This document shows positions 1 to 5,385 of a stretch of 5,385 nt of DNA, in pieces. The notes below the pieces were generated by a model. That model was not told the origin of the DNA. It saw nothing but the letters and a program-made list of their open reading frames with translations, and ran no database searches. The translations under genes were made by a program, and so were the position numbers. Numbering within the stretch: position 1 is the first letter of the stretch; every line of letters starts with the position of its first letter. Source of the DNA: an uncultured Acidobacteriota bacterium (GTDB lineage: Bacteria > Acidobacteriota > Terriglobia > Terriglobales > Acidobacteriaceae); assembly GCA_903832475.1 (NCBI GenBank), contig CAILBQ010000591.1:1-5385 (forward strand). The letters are read 5' to 3'.

Positions 1-1848
1 ACCAGTCCGCACCACCTCTCGGCGACCATGGTCACCGGCCGTACTCACCGCATGACCGAAGTCTTTGCCCGGCTTGCTCCCGGCGCCACGCTTGACCAGG
101 CCCGTTCTGAGATTGGAGCGCGCTACGCGGCCATCACCGCCGCACACCCTGACGTGTACAAGCCGAATGACCGCTTTCGCGTCGACGTCACACGCATGCA
201 CGACCAGATCAATTCGCGCGCCAATACGGTGCTTTGGATCCTGTTCGCTGCCTCTGGGCTGCTGTTTGCGATTGCCTGCTCCAATGTGGCGAACCTGGTT
301 CTGGCGCGCACCGTAAGGCGGGAGCCGGAGCTTGCGGTTCGCTCCGCGCTGGGCGCCAGCACCGCGGTATTGCGACGGTCGCTGCTCGCGGAGAGCCTGG
401 TCTTGTGCGGAACCGGAGTTCTTGCGGCGCTATTGCTGGCGTGGCCCATGGTGCAGGTGATTGGCCGATACGCCGCGCGTTTTTCGCCGCGAGCGCAGGA
501 TCTCCAACTCGACTTCAGCCTGGTGGGATTTGGAATCGCCCTTTCGCTTGTCGCCGCTGTCTTCCTGGCCTACATCCCTCGCCTGCCCGCCGGGAACGCA
601 CCGCTGGCTGGCGCACTCACCAGCACGCGCAGCATCAGCGGCGGCAGCAATCGCCGGCTGCGCGTTTTTGCCATCCTACAAATCACGGCGTCGTTCCTCC
701 TGCTAACGGGAGCAGCCGTGCTCATGCGCACGCTGTATAGCCTGGAGCAGCAACGACCACCGTTTGATACTTCGCATGTACTTGCCTTGAACCTGCCGGT
801 GATGAGCTATGGCCGGACCCCGGAGCAGGTTCGAGACTTTTACCACGAGGTGCAGAGACGGGTTGAAACGCTGCCCGGCGTCACAAGTGCCGCTTCCGGA
901 TTCAGCGTGCCGTGGCGAGACGGCCAGGCTCTTACATTGAATCTCACCTTTGCCGCAGCGGGAGCCGCGCGGCGCAACGGCATCGACGATTGGCGCGCCA
1001 AGTACCGTACGATTTCTCCCGGCTTTTTCGAGACGCTGGGCGTTCCGTTGCTTGAGGGACGCAGCTTCCGCGACTCCGACAAAGACGGCTCAGAACGCGT
1101 CGTCATCATCAGCCAGAGTCTTGCCAAATCGCTCTTCCCAGGCGGGGACGCTGTCAATCGGCAGCTGCATTGGACCGACCCGGTAATTCAGTTCATCGGC
1201 CTTTCGCCGGAACCACGCCGCATCGTTGGAGTTGTGCCCGACATTGACGATGAAAACATCATTCCCTCCCCTGTCATGACGGTTTATCAGCCCACCGACC
1301 AGGAAGGGTGGTACGGACGCCTGTTCGTTCGTACCAAGACTGAGCCCTACAACCTGGTACCGGCGATCACGCGCACCATTCACGATGTCTCTGCCGAGGA
1401 GCCAGTAGAACATCCCAGCACGCTGGACGACATCCGCGCGGAAGTGCTCACGCCGGACAAACTCAACGCCATCGTGTTCGGAGGATTCGCCGCGGTCGCG
1501 CTGCTGATCTCGGTCGTGGGTGTCTCCGGCGTTTTGGCCTTCTCCGTAAGCGGGCGTACACGGGAATTCGGTATTCGCCTGGCGCTGGGCGCGCAGCCGC
1601 GCAACATCATGAACGACGTCCTGCTGCAGGGAGTGGCGATTGCGGGGATCGGTGTGGCAGCCGGGGTCGTCTTCGGACTTGCCTTTGTTCGCGGCATTGC
1701 CCGCTATGTAGCCGAAATTCACATGCCGGGGCTGCTCGCCTTCAGTGTTTCGGCGTTGGTCATTCTCGCAGCCGCGGTGATCGCCAGCGCCATTCCCGCA
1801 GCCCGAGCGGCGCGCGTAAACGCAGTCGAAGCGCTGCGCTCGGAATAA
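1..1848 (+). CDS. ADOP-family ABC transporter permease (MacB/FtsX-like), 5' end cut by window
   Basis: The reading frame is open from base 1 to the TAA at 1846-1848 and gives 615 visible residues. The ATG at 28 is probably internal, because residues before it (SPHHLSATM) continue the fold and no ribosome binding site precedes it. Full ADOP proteins are about 800-880 residues, so roughly 200-250 are missing. Visible parts: the end of a periplasmic domain (1-70); a first FtsX-like block with membrane segments near 78-102, 126-153 and 172-195, including CSNVANLVLAR and RSALGA; a linking segment near 220-249; a second MacB-type periplasmic domain (about 255-480) with SPGFFETLGVPLLEGRSF and RRIVGVV; and a C-terminal FtsX block with segments near 488-518, 542-569 and 578-599, including EFGIRLALGA and IPAARAARVNAVEALRSE. 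No Walker A motif is present, so an ATPase must come from elsewhere. By family it is an inner-membrane protein for efflux or envelope export; the substrate is unknown. Confidence 0.93.
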   Translation, partial: TSPHHLSATMVTGRTHRMTEVFARLAPGATLDQARSEIGARYAAITAAHPDVYKPNDRFRVDVTRMHDQINSRANTVLWILFAASGLLFAIACSNVANLVLARTVRREPELAVRSALGASTAVLRRSLLAESLVLCGTGVLAALLLAWPMVQVIGRYAARFSPRAQDLQLDFSLVGFGIALSLVAAVFLAYIPRLPAGNAPLAGALTSTRSISGGSNRRLRVFAILQITASFLLLTGAAVLMRTLYSLEQQRPPFDTSHVLALNLPVMSYGRTPEQVRDFYHEVQRRVETLPGVTSAASGFSVPWRDGQALTLNLTFAAAGAARRNGIDDWRAKYRTISPGFFETLGVPLLEGRSFRDSDKDGSERVVIISQSLAKSLFPGGDAVNRQLHWTDPVIQFIGLSPEPRRIVGVVPDIDDENIIPSPVMTVYQPTDQEGWYGRLFVRTKTEPYNLVPAITRTIHDVSAEEPVEHPSTLDDIRAEVLTPDKLNAIVFGGFAAVALLISVVGVSGVLAFSVSGRTREFGIRLALGAQPRNIMNDVLLQGVAIAGIGVAAGVVFGLAFVRGIARYVAEIHMPGLLAFSVSALVILAAAVIASAIPAARAARVNAVEALRSE

Positions 1849-1911
1849 TAGCGCGCGACAGTTCTTACCCGTTTCTTTGGTGGTTTCAGAGCTTGCTCCC
1901 AATTCTCCGCG

Positions 1912-1948
1912 GTGTCCGCTCTCGGACACGATTTGCTGAGAGCGGACA
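1912..1948. promoter_or_regulatory. Palindromic repeat cluster, candidate repressor operator
   Basis: This lies in the 220-bp gap between the two permease genes. GTGTCCG (1912-1918) and CGGACAC (1923-1929) form a perfect 7-bp dyad around a 4-bp spacer, CTCT. A second CGGACA lies at 1943-1948, exactly 20 bp after the one at 1923-1928, about two helical turns. It belongs to GAGAGCGGACA (1938-1948), the exact reverse complement of TGTCCGCTCTC (1913-1923). Symmetry of this size fits a dimeric regulator. PadR-family repressors are often linked to ADOP genes in acidobacteria, but assigning this site to one is inference. It could also fold as an RNA hairpin downstream of the first gene. No T-run follows, so it does not look like an ordinary intrinsic terminator. 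I found no convincing -35/-10 pair nearby. Confidence 0.5.
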
Positions 1949-2040
1949 GAGATCCGTGCTCCGCCCGGCGTAACCCCTCTGTTTTGAAACTCGTTGAAGG
2001 TCACGGAACGGCAAGCCTCGTGCTCCCGTACAAACGATTG

Positions 2041-2056
2041 TGTCTCAATACGGACA
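2041..2056. promoter_or_regulatory. Degenerate second copy of the operator-like dyad, next to the RBS
   Basis: The 16-bp stretch TGTCTC-AATA-CGGACA has the same 6-4-6 layout as TGTCCG-CTCT-CGGACA at 1913-1928. The right arm is identical, and the left arm differs at two of six positions. Both sites share TGTC-N8-GACA. The right arm ends at the first base of the Shine-Dalgarno sequence of the second permease gene, so a bound regulator could cover the translation start region or a promoter just upstream. CGGACA alone is not informative here, since it also occurs inside coding DNA at 1454, 2430 and 2874. The case rests on the shared spacing and dyad. Confidence 0.3.
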
Positions 2057-2062
2057 AGGAGG
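2056..2062 (+). promoter_or_regulatory. Strong Shine-Dalgarno site fixing the start of the second permease
   Basis: AAGGAGG lies 6 bases before the ATG at 2069, a near-ideal match to the 16S rRNA 3' end at a normal distance. It settles the start at 2069. A TTG at 1994 in the same frame would add 25 residues (MKVTERQASC...) that do not resemble the family N-terminus, and it lacks a comparable site. Confidence 0.9.
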
Positions 2063-2068
2063 TTGCGA

Positions 2069-4633
2069 ATGCTGGCTGATCTTCGCGATGCGCTGCGGCA
2101 ACTGCGGAAGGCACCTGGATTGACGATCACGGCCTTGATCACCCTGGCTTTGGGGATCGGGGCGACGACGGCGATTTTTACGCTGGTGCACCAGGTCATG
2201 CTCAAGTCGCTGCCGGTGGCGAAACCCGAAGAATTGTGGCGCATTGGAGACAAGATCCGGTGCTGCAACTGGGGCGGATATACGCAGGGCGAAGACGGCG
2301 ACTTCTCGCTTTTTTCCTACGAGGCATACAAGAATTTTCGCGATCACACCCCGGAATTTGTCGACCTGGCGGCGCTGCAGGCGGGCAATGCACCGCTGGG
2401 CGTTCGGAGAGCGGGGGCGCAAACGCAGGCGGACACGCGCAACGGCCAGTATGTGTCGGGAAATTTCTTCCGCACGCTGGGCGTGCACCCGTGGATGGGC
2501 CGGCTTATGACCGAGGCAGACGACACGGAGGGCGCTCCGCTGGTTACGGTGATGAGTTACAGGGTCTGGCAGGACAAGTATGGTTCGGATCCGTCGGTGG
2601 TCGGCGCCAGCTACCAGATCAATGGGCACGCATTCACCGTGATTGGGGTAACTCCGCCGGGATTTTATGGCGCCAAGCTGGCGGGCTGGGGCATGCCGGA
2701 CTTCTGGCTGCCGATCACTTCCGAACAAGTGCTGTCGGGATCTGTATCGCGGCTGAAGCGGCCGAATGGGAACTACCTCGATCTGCTGGGAAGAGTGCGT
2801 CCCGGGGTGGATTCGCGTTCGCTTGAGGCCAAGCTGAAAGGCGAGTTTCACGGGTGGCTCGCCAGCCATGTGCCGGACATGGAGCCGGGTGAGAAGCAGC
2901 TTTGGCAGCAGCAGACACTGCATCTGACCCCCGGCGGCGCGGGCGTCGCGGAGATGCGGGGCCAGTACCAGGACGGGCTGAAGCTGTTGTTGATCGCGGC
3001 GGGATGCGTGCTGCTGGTGGCGTGCGGAAATCTGGCTAACCTGATGCTGGCTCGCGGCTTGAAAGAGCGCGCGCAGATCTCGGTGCGGGTTGCGCTGGGG
3101 GCTTCGCGCATGCGGCTGGTGCGGAAGGCGCTGGTGGAGAGCGTGCTGCTGGCAGTGATTGGCGGCGCTCTGGGAATCGCCGTGGCCTACGCGGGAACGC
3201 GGCTTATTTTGTATCTCGCCTTCGAGATGGGTGGGCCGAACAATTACGTGCCGGTCAGTTCGGCACCATCGTGGGAAGTGTTGTGCTTCACGTTTGGTCT
3301 CTCGATCCTGACCGGAATCATCTTTGGCACGGCGCCGGCGTGGATGGCATCGCATTCCGATCCCGTGGAGGCGTTGCGCGGGGCCAATCGTTCCGTGGGA
3401 GGGAAGAACACGTGGGCGCAGAAGTCGCTGGTGGTCGGCCAGGCGGCGATGTCTCTGGTGCTCATCTCGGCCGCCGCGTTACTTGCGCAAAGTCTGCGCA
3501 ACCTGAAACACCAGAACTTTGGCTTTGAGACCGAAGGCCGCTACGTGGCCTCGATCAATCCCACGTTGAGTACGTACAAGCCAGAGCAGATGGAACCGCT
3601 TTTCCGGCGAATTGACGACCAGTTGCAGCAGATCCCTGGAGTACGTATGGCGGCGCCGGCGCTGTACGGCCCGATGACCGGGGATAGCTGGAACGAAGGG
3701 ATTCGAATCGCGGGGCGGCCGGAGCCCGGGCCTAAGGAAGATACCGGCGCCGGCTGGGCGCGAGTCGTTACGGGATTCTTTGACACCATCGGCGCCAAGA
3801 TGGTGCTGGGCCGCGCCTTCACCGAGGAGGACACAGCGACGACAAGAAACGTGGCCGTGGTGAACGAAGCATTCGCCAAGCGATTTTTCAAGAACCAAAG
3901 CCCGATCGGGCAGCACTTCGGCATCGATCGGATCAAGTATGCCGGGACCTATGAAATTGTGGGCGTGGTTCGCGACATGCGCTACATGACGTGGGATTAC
4001 AAAGATCCGGTGGGACCGATGTTCTGGGTGCCGGAGACGCAAACGGTGCGCTATGACGACCCCATCTTCGCCGAGGGCGAGAAGTGGTCTCACTATCTCT
4101 ACAGCATTGTGATCTGGGCGCCGGGAAATCCACCGGGCATGGAGGAGAAAGTTCGCAAGGCCCTCGCGAGTGTCGACGCAAATCTTGTCTTGTACAGCGT
4201 GGACTCGTATAGCAAGGTCGTCAGCGGCGATTTTCAGCAACAGAACATGATCGCCACGCTGACCAGCCTTTTCGGCGTGCTGGCACTCGTGCTTGCGGCC
4301 GTTGGTTTGTATGGCGTGATGGCGTACGCCGTTGAGCAGCGAACCAGCGAGATTGGCCTGCGCATGGCGCTTGGCGCCGCACAGACTGACGTGATCAGGA
4401 TGGTGCTGAAGGGCGCCTTCTGGCAGATTGGCCTTGGTTTGTGTGTCGGAATCCCCCTGGCTCTGCTGGCCGGCAAGCTGATGAAGGATCAGCTATTCGG
4501 CGTGAGTCCGGGAGATCCGACCATGCTTGCCGGAGCCGCCATACTGCTGATCCTGGCTACGCTGATCGCGTCTTTTGTCCCAGCACGGCGGGCGGCTGGA
4601 GTCGATCCCATGATCGCGCTGAGGAATCAGTGA
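2069..4633 (+). CDS. ADOP-family ABC transporter permease (MacB/FtsX-like), complete
   Basis: This is a complete 854-residue permease, normal for ADOP proteins. It starts with the family hallmark LADLRDALRQLRKAPGLTI, and the first membrane segment (about 19-43) contains TLALGIGATTAIF. A MacB-type periplasmic domain follows (about 45-300), with SGNFFRTLGVHPWMGR and FTVIGVTPPGF. The first FtsX block has segments near 305-330, 353-378 and 401-428, with ACGNLANLMLARG and RVALGAS. A linking segment (about 452-476) leads to a second periplasmic domain (480-725) with GFFDTIGAKMVLGRAF and YEIVGVVRDMRYM. The last FtsX block has segments near 728-755, 782-802 and 815-838, with EIGLRMALGA and VPARRAAGVDPMIALRNQ. 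That gives eight predicted membrane segments in two similar halves. No ATPase motif is present. An unusual CCNWGG stretch lies at 65-70. It lies 220 bp after the first permease with its own RBS, so separate transcription is likely. A role in export or efflux is inferred from the MacB relationship; the substrate is unknown. Confidence 0.96.
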   Translation: MLADLRDALRQLRKAPGLTITALITLALGIGATTAIFTLVHQVMLKSLPVAKPEELWRIGDKIRCCNWGGYTQGEDGDFSLFSYEAYKNFRDHTPEFVDLAALQAGNAPLGVRRAGAQTQADTRNGQYVSGNFFRTLGVHPWMGRLMTEADDTEGAPLVTVMSYRVWQDKYGSDPSVVGASYQINGHAFTVIGVTPPGFYGAKLAGWGMPDFWLPITSEQVLSGSVSRLKRPNGNYLDLLGRVRPGVDSRSLEAKLKGEFHGWLASHVPDMEPGEKQLWQQQTLHLTPGGAGVAEMRGQYQDGLKLLLIAAGCVLLVACGNLANLMLARGLKERAQISVRVALGASRMRLVRKALVESVLLAVIGGALGIAVAYAGTRLILYLAFEMGGPNNYVPVSSAPSWEVLCFTFGLSILTGIIFGTAPAWMASHSDPVEALRGANRSVGGKNTWAQKSLVVGQAAMSLVLISAAALLAQSLRNLKHQNFGFETEGRYVASINPTLSTYKPEQMEPLFRRIDDQLQQIPGVRMAAPALYGPMTGDSWNEGIRIAGRPEPGPKEDTGAGWARVVTGFFDTIGAKMVLGRAFTEEDTATTRNVAVVNEAFAKRFFKNQSPIGQHFGIDRIKYAGTYEIVGVVRDMRYMTWDYKDPVGPMFWVPETQTVRYDDPIFAEGEKWSHYLYSIVIWAPGNPPGMEEKVRKALASVDANLVLYSVDSYSKVVSGDFQQQNMIATLTSLFGVLALVLAAVGLYGVMAYAVEQRTSEIGLRMALGAAQTDVIRMVLKGAFWQIGLGLCVGIPLALLAGKLMKDQLFGVSPGDPTMLAGAAILLILATLIASFVPARRAAGVDPMIALRNQ

Positions 4634-4652
4634 CGCAGCGGAAGACGGTGTG

Positions 4653-5385
4653 TCACCGGAAGCAGGATGTGGCAAGCTCTATCGGCCCGAGGATGCCCGA
4701 TGGCAAGGGCTGAACACGGTCCAGGTCCTGCATCTGAAAGCGATCTCCGTATTGTGCGATGAGCGGTTTGTCGTCGCGCAGTGGCAAGGCAGACCAGGCG
4801 TTGAGCGCCGTGTTGTAGACGTGCAATTCAATCTGATTGTCGCCAGCCTGTAGCAGGTTGGAAACGTCGAGGCAGTAGGGCGGGTGCCACAGTGAACCGG
4901 CCAGCTTCCCGTTGACTGTAACCAGGGCTGCCTCGCGAATGGGCGGATCGAAGTGAGCGTGCATGCCCGGGCCTGTCAATGTGCGCCGGGGATCTGGAAG
5001 CCCGTCAGGGCCGAGCGGCGTCTTGGTCGTCCCCGAACCCGGCGATTCGTCTTCCAGGGGAATGCCGCCCCGGACCTGAAGATATGTGGCGCCGAAGGGC
5101 TTCGAAGAAAGGGTTAGGTTTCGCATATAGGTAACTTCTCCAGAGTAGTGCAGGGTTTCTGGATCCTGAGACCAATCCGTGAGTTGCGGTAGTGCAAGAG
5201 ACTTGTCGATTCCAGTGAAATGGGCCAACCAGTCGCGGCTAAGGTCTGACAATACTTTTCGCATTGGAGGCGCAACAGGAGCCGGCGAAGCTTGATCCGC
5301 GAAAACGAAGACTGCGGATTCATAAGGGGCCAGAGACAGTTGGATATCCCGGGGATGGACCGCTTCTTCGATTACGCCTGTTTCG
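4653..5385 (-). CDS. C-terminal part of a probable glycoside hydrolase (GH106/GH2-like sugar-binding domain), 5' end cut by window
   Basis: The minus-strand frame is open from the right edge to the stop at 4655-4653 and gives 243 visible residues. The ATG at 5264 is probably internal, because 40 in-frame residues before it carry a fitting strand, IQLSLAPYESAVFVFAD, typical of the end of a beta-sandwich. The later part contains WSQDPETLHYSGEVTYMRN, then REAALVTVNGKLAGSLWHPP, YCLDVSNLLQAGDNQIELHV and YNTALNAWSALP, ending in LPSGILGPIEL. This order (W...YSG..tY, then VNG..aG..W..PY..DV...L.aG.N.i...V.NT..N, then G..GP..L) is the family-2-type sugar-binding domain found at the C-terminus of GH106 alpha-L-rhamnosidases and related enzymes. 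The visible part holds no catalytic residues I can assign, and any signal peptide would be off the edge. The enzyme probably releases sugars from plant or microbial polysaccharide outside the cytoplasm; the exact substrate is inference. It converges on the permease gene with 19 bp between stop codons. Confidence 0.8.
   Translation of the reverse strand, partial: ETGVIEEAVHPRDIQLSLAPYESAVFVFADQASPAPVAPPMRKVLSDLSRDWLAHFTGIDKSLALPQLTDWSQDPETLHYSGEVTYMRNLTLSSKPFGATYLQVRGGIPLEDESPGSGTTKTPLGPDGLPDPRRTLTGPGMHAHFDPPIREAALVTVNGKLAGSLWHPPYCLDVSNLLQAGDNQIELHVYNTALNAWSALPLRDDKPLIAQYGDRFQMQDLDRVQPLPSGILGPIELATSCFR

Noticed and set aside
1913..1948. The 11-bp inverted repeat as an intrinsic terminator of the first permease
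   Set aside because: No T-rich stretch follows the stem (the next bases are GAGATCCG), so it does not meet the usual pattern. A Rho-type or processing role remains possible.
1955..2026. 8-bp direct repeat CGTGCTCC at 1955-1962 and 2019-2026
   Set aside because: It is short, has no symmetry or regular spacing with the dyads, and can occur by chance in GC-rich DNA.
1984..2034. Possible sigma-70 promoter elements (TTGAAA at 1984, TACAAA at 2029)
   Set aside because: The spacing between them is far too long for one promoter, and neither has an acceptable partner at 16-18 bp.
1994..2068. In-frame TTG at 1994 as an upstream start for the second permease
   Set aside because: The 25 extra residues do not resemble the ADOP N-terminus, and the ATG at 2069 has an ideal AAGGAGG six bases upstream.
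1090..2268. Long minus-strand open frame of 392 codons spanning both permease genes and the gap
   Set aside because: It lies antisense to well-supported coding DNA, its translation shows no recognisable domain, and such frames are expected opposite GC-rich genes.
2045..3355. Minus-strand open frame of 436 codons
   Set aside because: The translation is rich in Arg, His and Gln with no domain or hydrophobic pattern and is wholly antisense to the permease, so it is a composition artefact.
3479..4240. Minus-strand open frame of 253 codons
   Set aside because: It is antisense to the permease's second periplasmic domain, with no recognisable motif and no separate ribosome binding site.
4650..4853. 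Plus-strand frame of 67 codons after the permease
   Set aside because: It is opposite the glycosidase-like gene, which has clear domain motifs; the short frame has none.

Overview
The window looks like chromosomal DNA from an acidobacterium, most likely a soil Terriglobia-type organism, although nothing here fixes the genus. The reason is two consecutive genes of the acidobacterial duplicated orphan permease (ADOP) family, which are large MacB/FtsX-like membrane proteins found in many paralogous copies in that phylum. The DNA is GC-rich by eye, and the codon choice favours G or C at third positions. I found no RNA gene, CRISPR array, insertion sequence, integrase or phage gene.

Layout. Bases 1-1848 (+) hold the C-terminal 615 residues of a first ADOP permease whose N-terminus lies off the left edge. 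Bases 1849-2068 are a 220-bp intergenic gap. It holds a strong palindrome (arms 1912-1918 and 1923-1929), a further arm at 1938-1948 that completes an 11-bp inverted repeat, and a weaker copy of the same palindrome at 2041-2056 touching the ribosome binding site of the next gene. Bases 2069-4633 (+) hold a complete 854-residue ADOP permease. After a 19-bp gap, bases 4653-5385 (-) hold the C-terminal 243 residues of a convergent gene that looks like a carbohydrate-active enzyme with a family-2-type sugar-binding beta-sandwich, possibly related to GH106 alpha-L-rhamnosidases. Its N-terminal part, including any catalytic domain, lies off the right edge.

How they work together. The two permeases share an architecture and an orientation, but their motifs differ, so they look like old paralogues rather than a fresh duplication. 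Neither carries a Walker-type ATPase and no ATP-binding subunit is visible, which fits the 'orphan' label. They probably act in envelope export or efflux with an ATPase encoded elsewhere, but no substrate can be read from the sequence. The 220-bp gap and the two related dyads suggest that the second permease has its own promoter and is controlled by a dimeric repressor. PadR-family regulators often accompany ADOP genes, but none is encoded here. The convergent glycosidase-like gene is probably an unrelated transcription unit.

The most interesting part of the window is the dyad pair upstream of the second permease. I see no convincing evidence of a wholly new system.
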